In this document: positions 25,186 through 38,985 of the stretch, piece after piece
Layout of the letters: each line of letters begins with the position of its first letter
How positions within the stretch are numbered: the stretch's first letter is position 1
Source: Kryptolebias marmoratus
Taxonomy: Eukaryota; Chordata; Actinopteri; Cyprinodontiformes; Rivulidae
DNA length: 64,000 nt
Direction of reading: 5' to 3'
Assembly: GCF_001649575.2 (NCBI RefSeq)
Contig: NC_051435.1
Coordinates: 5,987,373 to 6,051,372 of the forward strand
Position numbers and translations under genes: made by a program
The notes under the pieces: generated by a model
The model's database searches: none
Told to the model about the DNA's origin: nothing
What the model saw: the letters and a program-made list of their open reading frames with translations, nothing else

Positions 25186-28100
25186 AATACAAAACCTCAA
25201 TGATCAGTCTTATGTATACATTTATAATTTTTACTCTCAGTACATTTTTGTGTGTATATCAATTTGTTTTGGCAGATGATGATCAGTCTAAATAGAAAAG
25301 TGTCCAATCATGACTGAAAACTCATAAAAACATTCTGCATTTTAGCATATTGCAATTTTGTTGACTTAATTTGAGCCACATGTGTATATTTATGTTTAAT
25401 AAATCATGCATATTGTCAGTACCAGCACAGAACAACATCTGATATGAAACATATTTTGAGATAATATGCAAAAAATGTGAACTTGGTACATTGAATAGAA
25501 GCAGAACCGTGAGGTTTTTTTGCGTTGTTATTACATTTTGTGGCAGATATTTCATCTTTGTACTTTGAGTTTTTTATTTTATTTTTTCACTGTGGTTGTT
25601 TTTTTTCTGCACAGGTGGACAAGACTTTGAACATTCTAACAAAAGAACAAGAACCTATGCAGCTTTACTATTTGGGCCTTCAAAGAAACTACATTGGTGG
25701 AACTGCTACAGGTTCTGCTTCTGCCTTTTTACGCAAGAAAAGACCTATTTTTCACTTTTTTTTTTAAACCCAATCTGTCAAGAATATATGATTATACTTT
25801 GCTTACTGGAATACCACAAATTCAGTCATTTATAGCACATAAAACATCTGGGTTAGTTTTCCAGTAAATATTTTTTTTTTAGCTATGCAGAGATAATGGT
25901 GTGCAGAGTGCAACCAAGCGGCAAAAGATGCATTACATTTACATTTCCTTGCAATGTTTAATCAGAATCATAAATAGCATCATAAGCTGCAACAAAAGAG
26001 CAACACACAGTCTTCCTATAAATTAAGAGTAGATACGATGTCCCAATAAATGTGGTAAAAAGGTGATGAGAATTGAAAATATTTAACTCTTTCGAGCTTA
26101 TGGCAGTTTAGAATAAAACTCAACCAAAGGATTTTGTTTCACTTCACAATATGAGACATCATCACAACTTTACTAAGTGGCCAAGCGGTCCAGATGGAAA
26201 GGCATTACCAGATGGCAGATGCTAAGGGAGAGGAATGGGGAGGGTGTGTGTCACAAATGAGAAGACAGTCTTTAAGAGACTATCCTTTTTTCTTCTTCTT
26301 TTATTTTTGGTGGTTTCTTTCAGAGTTTGAACAATAAAGTTCCATGGCATTTATTTATTTATTTATTTTTCACATTTGAATTTTGTTTTTAATAAAATAA
26401 CTATTATAATATGAGGCATTACCTTTAAAGAGCCCTGGCTCAATGAATGCCAGTGAATGAGGTTGTACAGATGCTCCAGATGTTCGGTGACAGATGGGCT
26501 AACTTGTTCCTCATGTGGGAGGTGATCTGGATGCCTGAAGCAACAAAACAGCTGATGTGGTTAAAAAAATAAATAAATGAATAAAACAATATTCAAGTAT
26601 ACTGTTGTCTCTTCTATGGTATTGTTATAGTCATACTAACAAATAGCTATTTGCTATTTGCTGTCCTGTTGAAATAGAACAATTGATTCAGTGTACATCA
26701 GTACATTTATGTGGGTGTCTTAAACATCCAGTGTCTGTCAGCCAAAGAAGAGATGAACGAGACAGCGATGCTGAGTGTATAAATAGTCCATGTGGAGATT
26801 TTTGTTGTCAGTGTGTTATTAGGTGAGGTCTCTGCGGGGCAATTTCGGTGTTGGGAGGGTGTCACTTGATTAGAACCATTCATCAAGTCTGTGTGGAGTG
26901 GATGTGCATGATTACCAAACTGTGTTGTTTATTTTGTCCCAGTGCTTCACTTCATCTTCTGCTGCTCTTCCAACGCCATCGCTCATACAGCGCAAAACTA
27001 TTCAAATGAATCATTTAGGTGTAAATTTGAGTTCTTTCAGTTCATGGAAAACATACTTGTTAAGTGATAAAACTATTACTCTCATAACATCACTTTAGCT
27101 TTAGCTTTTTAAGTTCCCTCACAGGACCAGCACTGTTTGAGATTAACTAAAACATGCAGACTGTATTAATTTTAGACCTCTATCATTCCATTTCCATCCA
27201 CCCCTCTGAGGATGCCCATAGCTAAATTGCCCGCTAAGTTACATTTTTCTTGTTAAGACTGGAGGGGGTTTCTTTCATCTCAGCCATTCATGTTCTGCAA
27301 ATTTGGAGAAGATTTGATGTATGTGTACTGAAAGACCAAATGGAGCTTTGCATAGACATAAATTTGGATACACTGTCATATTTTGGTGCAGGAGAACATT
27401 ATTATACATCCTGCATATTAGCTGCTGTGTTTGCCTAACATTTGCCATCAGGCAGAGCATCATCCAGGATCCTCTGCTGTCAGTTTGCAGTTTATGTCTG
27501 CACAAAGGTTATTCCTCAAAGTTTGCTCCCCGAAATGATTGGATTACAACATCACTCACTCTTCGTTTATTTGGAGGGTTAGTCAGAGGTGAGTAATAGA
27601 GACAGAGTAAACGCCTTGATCATCTCGTAAACTGAAACACAGTGTTTACAAGAACTTCATCATCTTGTAAAATGGGACAAACTTTGTGAGAAGCAAATGT
27701 TAAAGAAATAACTAGCTTTATAAATATTCCCTGTGTTGTTTTGTAATTTCCGACACCCTAATAATCAGGTAAGATTTATATAAAGACACCAATTTCACTG
27801 AGGGGAAAAGTATCAACACAAGAGAGTGTTTAAAAGTGATTGTGATTTTTAATTGGTTTGAGTCTCAGTGGTTCCTTTAATATGTTGCCACATTAACGGT
27901 CTCATTAAAGTGACATAATGGGCATTTTGCATCTAAATGTACATTTTGTCACTCTCTATTGATTTCATTAGTGAAGGGATACAAGCAATTTCCTCAATAA
28001 CCAATAAATAAATGAAACTAAACCTGCAACTGTGGAATTGTCTTTGTGAAACTAGCATCATAGTGCTTTCCATAACAATTATCACCCAGGAAATTATTAA

Positions 28101-28360
28101 AAGTGCAATTAAAATTGTTATGCAGGTTTTTTATTGCTCGGTGCCTCGATGTTCCCCTCTGTCCATTAGTTCCATTGTGGTGAACTCAATTCTAATGAAA
28201 GTTCTGAATTAATTTTGGCAAAACACTCATTCAGACAACAGAAAACAGTCTTTAATTTTGGTGGTTGGAGGTCAAAGTGACATCTAAAACTCTTTGTCTG
28301 TGGAACACTTAAAGAGAACTTCATGGCTTTTGCACACATGCCCACCTGAACTCCTTTATA
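25186..28360. other. Intronic sequence, no gene seen
   Basis: Contains (TTTA)n at about 26350-26368. Open frames of up to 91 codons (27321) overlap on both strands and resemble nothing. The tRNA-box-A-like GTGGCCAAGCGGTCC at about 26179 lacks a box B. Confidence 0.6.
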
Positions 28361-28669
28361 TAATTAAAAGCCATGCATTCTTTGAAGGAATACACATCAC
28401 CCACTGCTTTCATACCATAATTTTAGACTGATGTTGAGAAATGACAGAGTTGGTCAAACCTTAAAAATAATGTTATGCACAACCTCATTCAATATCACAA
28501 GATTTTTAGCTGAATATGTCTTTTTTCCATTGGCTAATGTAGAATAGCTGTAGTGGCCATCTGGTGATTACTTTCTTAAAGTTTCATCAAAAATTGCCCA
28601 GTGAATCATAATATATTTAATATTTTTTGATGACAGTCAACAGACAGTTGTCAATACTAATAACTCAGA
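28361..28669 (+). repeat. Dispersed repeat family B, copy 3
   Basis: AATTAAAAGCCATGCATTCT, AAGGAATACACATCACCCAC, TTTTAGACTGATG, TTGGTCAAACCTT, AACCTCATTCAATATCAC and GATTACTTTCTTAAAGTTTC match copy 1 block by block, with internal deletions. Confidence 0.8.
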
Positions 28670-31600
28670 TCATTTTTGTAATAGAACAGTTCCAATGTCA
28701 TTTTTCCATGTTGTAAACTGTCAAAAACTGTTCTTAATATTGTCATTGTGAAAAAAAAGCATTTTTCAAAGCTCTGCATTCTGTTTATGATCACATAAAG
28801 TTCCATCTATCGGGGGGTCAGAACATCCTGTAATGTATGTAGCCTGAGAGCAAAAACACAAGATAATAAAACCTTTAAAGTATTCCAGGCTGCATGTAAT
28901 GCTGTGAGTGCATAGTCATAATGGTGGGTAAATGAACACACTAGAATTTTTAACAACTCAGAGCTTTTTTCATCTGGTGGTTGAGGGACAGTAAATAAAT
29001 ACAGTTTAGCAAGATTTGGAAGTGCAACTCAAGTTTACTGCGTTACAGCGTCAAACAAAGACCTTTCCTTGCCGTCAGAGTAAATCACACTTTTGCAATC
29101 TATCACCAATTAACATTGTGCAAAAGTGTTTTAACAGCTTGTGAATAAACAATCTGCCCAAAACATTAGCTTTTCTAATTAACAGAACAGAGGTTGGCTT
29201 TTACTATGACTGCAAAAAACCTAGAAAATGACAAAAAATCGACTTCCCAAGAAGTAAATAAAATTACTATTGCTGTTATTACTGTAGGTGTTAATTGAGC
29301 TCTAACACAGTTAAATATGACTAAATATTGAATACTAGCAGACCTTTTAGCTTTAAGTGCTTTTTAATTATTACTCAAAGTAGCATTTTTTTCTAATACA
29401 AAAATTATTGTTGCTTTGATGAAGCTAGACATTTTGCCACTGCTTTATATAGCTAGAGCTTGTAGCCACTTTCTCGTGTATGTTATCTGAGCTGGTGACA
29501 GCAATATGGGGTCACAGAGAGGCCTCCGATCATCTTTGAGGTCACAAATCAACCAAAAGAACCTTAACTGCCACATTGTCTTTAAGGTCAACAAGATATG
29601 AACCCCATTCTGAGGCCATCCTTCAACTGAACATCCACAAACCGGTCACTGCACTCATTTGGTTCCCCAGTAACACAATTTTCCAGTTTGATGTCCACTA
29701 TAAAAACAGTTAGGGCAGAAAAAGAACAGACAAACACAGACTTCATGATTAGTTAATAAAATATTTACAGAAAGCTGAACTCAAAAACTATTCACAACAA
29801 ATGTAAGTCTGTTCAGTTTTAGGCAGAGGGGCGGTTACGTCGCTACATACTAAACTCAAAGATCTACTTGGTTTTAGAGCTTTTAGGGTTATCTCATGTT
29901 TACCATTGGTTAGCAGTTGTAATGCTCAAGAGTTGCCTGATGTTTGCAGTGAAAGCATTGCAACAGTTTGTAAAGCACTGCTATTTAATCAGGGTTTAAG
30001 CTTGGGCCACTAAGAAAGTGTGACAAGTGGTTTTCAAGGCTCCTCTCCTAAGAGATTGTGGCAGAGGGTCACATGCCAGGTGGGAAAACATTTCAGACGG
30101 GAAGAGTGGGAAGCAGAGTCACCTTGCCTGGGGGGCAAACTTGTGCAGTTACTGAAGTAAGTCAGCGTTGCTGCCCAGGATGAGGAGCCAATGATTCACT
30201 CTGGCCTTAGGCCACAAGAGTCTAACACCTTCTGATGGCCATTTGCTATTGGTGGAGAGAAACTTTGACTGCCGGGGTTCGGAGGCTAGACCTCACATGA
30301 ACAGGTGGCACAAATTTGCTGCCAACAAAAATGTATTTTTTGGCATCAGTGTGCAATAAAAATGGAAATCTTATCAGAATATTTCCATACTGCAACTGAC
30401 TTAGAATAGATTTTTAATTACACATCAGGAGTCCAGTCATTTGATGCTTTGTGTCATAAAGTGGCAGTGATCTTTCTTTCCCAGTTATTAAGTCATGACT
30501 TGTTATAGCAAATTATGGTCAACTGGAATTGAAAGATGCACATGACTTGGAACATCATTTACAGGGTGTAGGCATGTCTTGTAATTAATTTGTTTTTACC
30601 CATTTATTTAATGAATTACATAAGACAACTCAATCTAATTGACAAGCCAGAAAAATTCAGTGTAAGCTCAGGTGTTATTTATTTATTTTTTTAGTTTTGT
30701 GGAGTTTTTGAGGAAGACCCCACACAAAGGCTGAAATCAAAGCTGTTTGTTGAGATTTCACAGAAAGCTGGATGGTTTGTGTGTGTGCAACTCTTTGCTG
30801 GTGTGTCAGGTTATTAATTGAGAACATCAATAACAACAGGCCCTGTTTCTCTCCTCTCTTTTGAGGAGAGCATTCATCATGTGAGGTCAGTGCAACCAGG
30901 CAAGAGAAAATAGGGCAGCTTTGGTCATAGTAAGCAGGGTCTTTCTGTACTGGAAATTTACCCTACTGCCTCCAAAGTGACAGAATGCTATGATATCAAC
31001 CTCGCTTCAGTGTGAAATTACTACAACATGTTTCTGCCTGTGGTCACATGCACGGTTGACAAATCTAATCTAGTATTAGACATGTCCTTTTGTTTCCTGG
31101 TTTCTGTCCTTGCATATATTTGGTGAGAATTAGGCTAAAATTAGTAAGGAACATACATTAAAAATGGTCAATTGTATAAATTATTTTAAAATCTTTCAGA
31201 CATGAAATAAAATATATAAAACAGTCAAGCAAAATTAGTACACATTAGTACACATTTAACCTGTTTTTGTTTGTTTGTATCTTTTTGAAAGTCAATCATT
31301 GCTCACTCTTTCATATTATTGATTTTTTTCTCCACAGTGTTTCTCAAAAAGTTGAATGTTTCTTAAAAAAGAAAAAAAAATCTATAACTATAGTCCAGTT
31401 ACTTTTATTTACTTTTATTTCTTTGCTTTTCTTTTTTTTCCCAGCTTGTATGTTTTAAAATGAAACTCTAAACCTTTTGACACTTGTCAACAAGTTTCTC
31501 AGATGGCAGTAGTACCAGATCTGGTAAACTGGTTCTGGAGGAAAAATGTGTGTTTTTCATCATGTTATGTAGTTCAATCTACAATGACGTATACATTTTT

Positions 31601-34600
31601 AAAATTAGACTTAAGTAAGATAAAGATCACCTCAGCTCAATAGTTGCAAAACCCAGATCAGAAGAAGATTGTCAAGAATAGTAAAGAAACACGTCTAGGC
31701 AAAATGAAAATATGGAATCTGATTTATTCCTAACGTGTATTTATTTTAGGCAAGAATTTCCCAGTTAAATCCAGTAAGTGTGATTTTGAGTCTTGAATTC
31801 GGCTCACAGCGTAGTTTTCATTTAATGAGCAGATGTTAAACTATTAAAAAAAACAGGTTTTGTTTTTAGATCCGTATAGGGATGCATGTTATTGTTGCAC
31901 AGGTTTAAAGTTTTGGAATTCAGTATCTTTTGACAGTTAGATTTTTTTGTTGTTGATGCCAGCAGAGACAAGACTGCACTTGGAACAATATACACAGAAA
32001 ATCTAAGCCAGGGAAACTCTGCCGAACTTCACTTCTTCACTTTCTGTTTCACCTGTTTCCTGTTTCCCCCGCACACTCTACAGGTAGATTATTTATTTGG
32101 GGTAAAGTAGTTATCAGAGCGCATAAGGCAAAGTAAGACTGATGTATGTTTCACCATTACCCACATTTTACTAGCAGGTTTTTGTGACAGTCACTTGCAC
32201 CTTTAAAGATAGAACATATTTCAAGTTTATTTTACTTTCATAATTATAATGAAATATAATACTTTTATCTTACTGAACTTACCAATGCATAATAAACTAA
32301 TTTAAAAGCTCACAATTGAACTACATATAACTTGGGTTATTCCCAAAAGAGTATCTTGTTTCTGTTTGTTTATGTTAATGATTGCAGAGGTAATGAAAAT
32401 ATAGATATATTTTTGGGCTCAGTGCTAATTCATTTTGCACCTAATTACTGAGAACAACTTAAGAAGTAAGGGCTGTGTTAACAACAACAAACCTGCAAGC
32501 AGCTTTTAGATGGTATCCTTCTGCCACAGCTCTGCAGGGAACTAATATCCGGGGAAGGAGATTTGTGCAAAAGATACTGACCTGATTCACTGCTCAAACT
32601 TAAAATGAGCTTTTGAAGCACATTTTTGCAATGAACAAGCATTTTCCCCTCTCTTTTCATTTTTTACAGTTGGATTTCAGTGTTGGGAAATGGTTCAGGT
32701 GTAATAATTTTTAGCAACTATAATTTTTGCTTACATACTTATATCCACATCCCGATGATTCCGACCCGACTCTATTTATCAAAAGATGGGAAATAAATTT
32801 TAATTGTTTTCAAATATTTGATTAAAAAGGATGCAGCTGAAAAATCAATTAAAGCCTTTGTTGTGTTGGGTGCCAAATGTCTTTGTCTCCAATTAAGGTT
32901 TTTGCAAATAGTGTACCCTTTTATTTAGTTCTATATTAAGTGAGTTATTATCAAAGAGAAAGGAACATGTGGGGATGTGATATCATCAGATATGTAATTA
33001 AACACAAATATAAATGTCCAGCTTACGTTATGAAGTTTGTAAAAATCCTTTCCAACATTTTTCTGTCAATCATTGATGTCTTCACCATTTCCTGAAGAAG
33101 CACTTAGCATCTTAGTGGCAAAGCCAATGGATCAGAAAAGTGTTTTTTTTTGTTTTGTTTTTGTCAAAAAGAAATTGAAAACAGTTTGAGTGACAAGGCA
33201 GTTTCATGCATACATTATTTAAATGACTTTACAAAATTAATTTGAAATGCTTGTTAAAATTTTTTCTAAGGTACAAAATAATCGTTGGTATATTATATAT
33301 AACTACAAACCAGTCTTACTCCAAATTTTGTTCAATATCTACAAAAGGTCATTTTTTGGTTTGTTTTGTATTCTCTTTGCTTTTGATGGGCTGCACAATA
33401 TTTTAAAAAAAAAAAGGATCATCGTCACAATTTCACCAAGTACAATATCAATATCGCAAAGGACTTCTTGGACTGCAATAAATCATAAGCCAGTATTTGT
33501 CCAAGTTCCATGCACTCATTTTCTGTGTGCTAATAAAATATTTAGTCAATCCAACAGGCTCTCACTGGCCTTGATACCCACACCTGGTTTAGATGTTTGT
33601 GAAGAGAAGCAAAAATGAGGAGTGAGGAAAATATGGCTTTATGGCAGCTGATATTGTCATTGCAATATTAAACAATAATGTTGCACTTCTTAAGGTTATT
33701 TACCATTGTTTAGCCCTAGTTTGAATGTTTTAGTGGATTTTAGAATCACTCTGTCATGTAGGTAGGCAACTTTTATAGTTTTTGAGCCCTTTATCATAAA
33801 TTCCCTACAGCTTCTGCTGTGGATCAATGTAGCTGTTACATCCAAGACTGTATTGAAGTGACAATTTATGTCTTAACAGAAAATGGTGCAAAGTACATCT
33901 TGCATAACTGTGTTGTTCAAAATAACTGACTAGAGACAATGATGATAGGGTTGTCAAACCGCATAGCATGCCTTTTCTTTTGTATAACATCATATTGTTG
34001 TTTTGTGAGCAATGATGATGTCACCTTCAGCAATCATCACAGTTTTACTAGTAAATGAAATTAAGCCAAAAAACACTCAGATGGTGAGTTTAGTACATCA
34101 GTTCTGGTTTGACTTAAGAAAATCTCTGAATAGACAAAACTTTTGTTTTTGTTGTTTTCAATTTTGGTAGGTTTTATGATGTTTTCTCATTCATGTTGAC
34201 ATTTTTTGTTTCAGTTATATTAAAAGTAATCTATGCAATGATCCTGAAATGACCATAATACTTTTCAGTTTTGCTCCCAGTGATTTTTGCACAGTTTGAC
34301 ACGGTACTCCAGACTCCCCTCAAGCCCTCAGCTGCTTACAGATTGGAAAGTTTAGTGGTATGAATCAAAGTATTCATTAAATTAGGTCATATGTTGAGTC
34401 TACCAGCACTACACCTGTTTCCTGTTTGGGATGAAAACTGGCATTTGGTGGATATGAGTCATGGCTGGAAGCTTTTTTTTCTGCAGTGTGTAGGTAAGGC
34501 AGTTTTGTGTGCCAAAATTTTTTTTTCTACACAACTGATGCACAAGCTGTAACATAATGTTTACATCTTGTATCTATTGAGGAGCTTTATCAAAGCAACA

Positions 34601-37600
34601 TTGCATTTAATATGTACAGGCTTTAATTCTAGTGTTGACACAGTGTCGCCTAAGGAGTTAGCTGTTACATGCTTAAACCATTAAATATTGAAACGTGTTC
34701 CTTTAAATTTCCATATATTAAAATATAGCTTCCATATTTAAGTTGTCACATCTGCACATATACAAGCATTCAGTTGTAATATTTTTATAACATTGACTCA
34801 CTTTGAGTGGCTTAAATTTTGAATGACTGCTTCATGTTCCCCTCAAACCTCCCACTGCGCTTGCACTGTGTTGGCATTGCAACTGTGTTTTAGGGAGATG
34901 GAAAATGCCAGCCCTTATTTAGTTCTCACAAATGGCTACCAGCTATCTTGTACCTGTGTAAAAAGCAGCTGTGAAACCCCCACCCCCTTTGGCTTACATT
35001 TCAACACTGACAGCCAAACTTTAAACACTCATAAGTTGGGTTGTAGGAGGAAGGAACAAAAAGTGAACCTATAAGGATTTAATCAAAACAGCAAGTCACT
35101 AAAAAGAAAAGTTTTGTGTTATTGCCATGTCAGACGGATGGATTTAAGTCGTGAAAGAATCCAAAAGTTGTTTTTTTATGGTTTTTGTAGTCATACTCTC
35201 AACTTCTGTTTTCACAACTTTCTGCCTAAAAAAAGAAACTAATTACAAAACTCTCACAAAGAGCGCCATCACAACACATGTCCTCCAAACTTTGCATTAA
35301 AGCACCATAACAGTATGTTTCTGGTAGCCAGTCAGTGGGTAAATGGAATAGCCTACCAACACAAAGTACAAAACCTTCTCTTTAGCTGTCATGTTTGAAA
35401 GCTTGAAAGCCTTTCTCATCTTTTCAAGAGAAGAAATTGCTATTATTTGTCTTGCAGAGCTTGAAAGCTTTCAGCTACTATTTCTAGGCAAGAATTGCTT
35501 TAATTCATTGGAAACAAACAAAAAAAACAGCCAATGCTTTGACAGGAAAAGAAATGTCAGTAAAGTATAGAAAAAGGAAGAATATGTCTGTGATACAAAA
35601 GGTGGTTTGAAGCTGAGGATTAGTCTAGTCTTAATCTACTATTAAAATAAAAATACAAATGTATAATGACAAATGAAAGAGTAATACCCCGTAATACCCC
35701 AGTAATATCCATTTATTGGTAGAGGATAGTCAGTCTTTTTGGGTATCTAAATAGGCTGAATGTCCTTGCTGTTAATTCGCACACAAGTTTCACATATTCG
35801 AGATTTTAGTTTACCGAAACAATCAACACCTTTATCCCTACTGATTATAGTAACCTAGTGGACCATATTGTTTGTTATAAGTATTTATTTACTTATTGTA
35901 GCTTTGAATTTTTTATATTTGCTTTAATTTTATTATCATTACAACCACAAACATAACGAGAAAAACACAAAACCAAAACAAATTTGTTGCAAATAATAGG
36001 GCAATTAGAGTGTCTGTAAAGTGGCTGAAAAAAGTAGTTTTGATTTTATGTTTTCTGGCACTAAAACTCACACTGTGTGTTTTCTTGTTTTAATTAGATA
36101 CTCTTAAAAACTCAGAAAGTGAAAAGAACTTTTCTAGTGTCCACAGAGATTTGACACAAGTAAAAATTGCACTACCTTTTATGAAATATAAAAATGAATA
36201 AGTGCTCACTCTGAGCAAAAGACAAAACTGAGAACATTTAGCTGCAGTTATTTATTAATTTGCATTCATTGATTTGTACCACATAAGGCCTTTAATAAAC
36301 AATTTAAAACCAATCATAGATTATGCTGTTTGGTTTTTATTATTATTGTTATTTTTAAAGCGACTCAATATAATGACTACAGATAGCTTTGTTTTTGTGG
36401 TTGGTGTTTAAAACTGGTAGTTTATAGCTTTCCTTTCATCTAAGCAGAATCTTCTCCTTGTGATATTCTTTGGGTATGGATATAACAGTTCAGTTTTTTT
36501 TTTTTTCAGTGTTGACTAGTACACTGCCAAGTCTTTGAACAGAAGGCAACTGGACTTCCTTTGTTTCTTCAAAAATGTTTCACTTCTTATGAAAAAACAT
36601 AAGAAAAAATAATCATTTTTTCACAGTATTTTTTGGTAGCTTCAGGCTTACAAATTGCTGTGGGACAATTACACAGATTTGTCATTAGAGTTATGTGTTC
36701 AAAAACATGAAAGGAAGTCCAGCTGGCTTCTATTCAATTACAGAATCGTCACTTCCTGATTCAGCAAACATTTACACCGGTTTGTTGTGGATTGTGAAAC
36801 ACAAAGTTTGGGGTCTTGAAGTTTTCAAATGAATTTTTAATAACACCCACGAAAAATTGTTTATAAACAAAAATGTTAAAAAAAAGAAACAAAAAGGAGA
36901 GGTGTCAGATGGATGATTTTTTTTGTCAACAATTTGCCAATTGCAGTGTCATTCTTGATTTGCGTCTTGGATTGATAGGAATATAAAATTAATATTAAAC
37001 AAAACATCCACAGTTTTAGAAGCAATATAAAATCATTTTGTTGCTATTGGGCAGAATTCTTGTATTTCAAGAACAGTAAACTTTTCAGAAAAAAAAGACA
37101 AAGAAAACTTGAAACCAATAAACCTTGTGTGGTCACAAGTCTAACTTTTTGACATTTTTCATTGGAGAGTCATCCATACAAACTAGAGATAGACTGAATA
37201 ATCAAATAACCTATTTTAATTGAGTTAAGACAAAGTCATTCGATCATACCTGTGCATATTTACTCAATTCCCAAGTAGGAAAATGAAGATGCAGGAGCAT
37301 ATGCTACAACCATCTCACTGTAGCCCACACTTTACTTATTTTTTAAACAGAGAACATTCTTTTGTTTTGTTTTGTTTTCATATATCATCTTTAAGTGTAC
37401 AATTTCTTCCGAGGGTTGGTGAAACCATAGAAAAAATTGTGAATGTAGTGTTTTTTTTCCCTCACAGCACATTTTTTTAAATCTAGATCAGCTAGAAAAA
37501 TACAGTTAAGTAGGCACCGAGCATTAATGTGATGACGTCAACAGAACCAGCAGTTTGTGTGAATTTATTTAGAGGAAAAATGTATATGTCCAAGTGTGAG

Positions 37601-38689
37601 ATGTGAAGTTTTTTTTCTTCTTTTACATTGTTATTTATTTATTTATTTTGTTTAAAATTGATCTATTATCCTTCCACGTCCACAGCAGTCGGTTTATTGC
37701 TACATCTTGAGTTCTAGTTCTGACAGATTATCCTTCACAATTTGGTCGTATCACACCAATTTAATAGAGTGCTGCTCCTACAAATCTTTGCTATTTGTTC
37801 TTGTGACCAGGTGTTAATAAAATGCGAGGGAAGAAAAAAAATAGTTCCGCCGTGTAACGATGAGACGAACAAGAAAATACATCACAAATCTGTGCCAGCG
37901 CTTGCATTTTATTTATTTTTTACAGGCAAACACAGAGGTGTCTTCAGTTCTGCTCATTGTGTTGTAGACATAAATACCCACGCTTTGTGCCAACCTGCTA
38001 CCTGCTAATGTAAAATCTTGGGTCTTCATAAGGCAAACTTCCTAATTCTTTTTCTTCATAGTTATATTTGTACAGATGGCGATGCTTAAATAGACTTTTA
38101 GTCATAAGTATTGTTCCATCTTTTTTTTTTTCTTATCAAATTTCATCATTTCCTCATGCTTCATAGTGCTGAACATATTAACCCATTTTCACAAGTTGCT
38201 GACAACCATGTTAATTAGTTGTACAAAGGTCATATATCAAGTAATGAGGCGAGTGAGACGCTGCAATGGTCTTTGCAATTTCCAGCAGCACAGCTGAACT
38301 ACTAGTTTCTCTAATTATTTAGAGGAGTATAGAAGCATTTTCACTGGATTTTAAGCTATTACTGTATTTTTTTTTTATTTGTGCTTCTGTCTTTATACTT
38401 GTTTAGTCATTCAAATGTAATTTACAGTGCAATACAATTTCTTTTTGTTTGTTTTTTTATAGAGATCTACTCAACTGGGTTGAAAAAGCTCATGATGGAG
38501 CAGTTTAAAATGATTGAAATTGTTAAATTGGATTAAGTGAATGGGATCTTGTATGCAGCATATAATATGATGGTTACAATATGGGAGGAATTATCATCAT
38601 GCTATATTAAATTAATTGATCCATAATCTTTTACTATATCTGTATCCAGGAAAGGGTGCTTCTGATGACCTTTTTGTCTTACCTTTTTT
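28670..38689. other. 10 kb of intronic sequence, no gene or clear mobile element
   Basis: AT-rich unique sequence with scattered poly-T runs. A GC-richer patch at about 30000-30310 has no open frame. The 123-codon frame at 33247 is low-complexity and unlike any known family. I see no splice-flanked exon. Confidence 0.55.
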
Positions 38690-38985
38690 TTTTCTCGTGC
38701 CACATGTCATGAATCATAGAGTCCTCGAGCTCTTAAAGTCAGCTGCTCACCCCCTCACATTATAATCACTCAGAGGAGAGGAGGAGAGGCTTAACAATCT
38801 CTCATTCCTCACTCCATCCCTCCACCTTCAGCGTCGGACACACCAAATTGATTTTAATCAGGCAATAAAGTAGATCTGATCCTCCCTCTGTTGACTCACT
38901 TTCATGCCCCAAAGAGGTCGACCTGATCGACTTCTGTGATGGATTTTACTCATAACTGCCAATAGGCTCATTCAATGCACACAGT
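38690..38985. other. Repeat-poor block, candidate conserved noncoding element
   Basis: Balanced composition with TTGATTTTAATCAGG (a near-palindromic homeodomain-type site) and paired GATCTGATC / CTGATCGAC strings. No coding signal. Inference only. Confidence 0.22.

Noticed and set aside
26179..26240. tRNA-like box A (GTGGCCAAGCGGTCC)
   Set aside because: No box B, no cloverleaf and no acceptor-stem pairing were found downstream.
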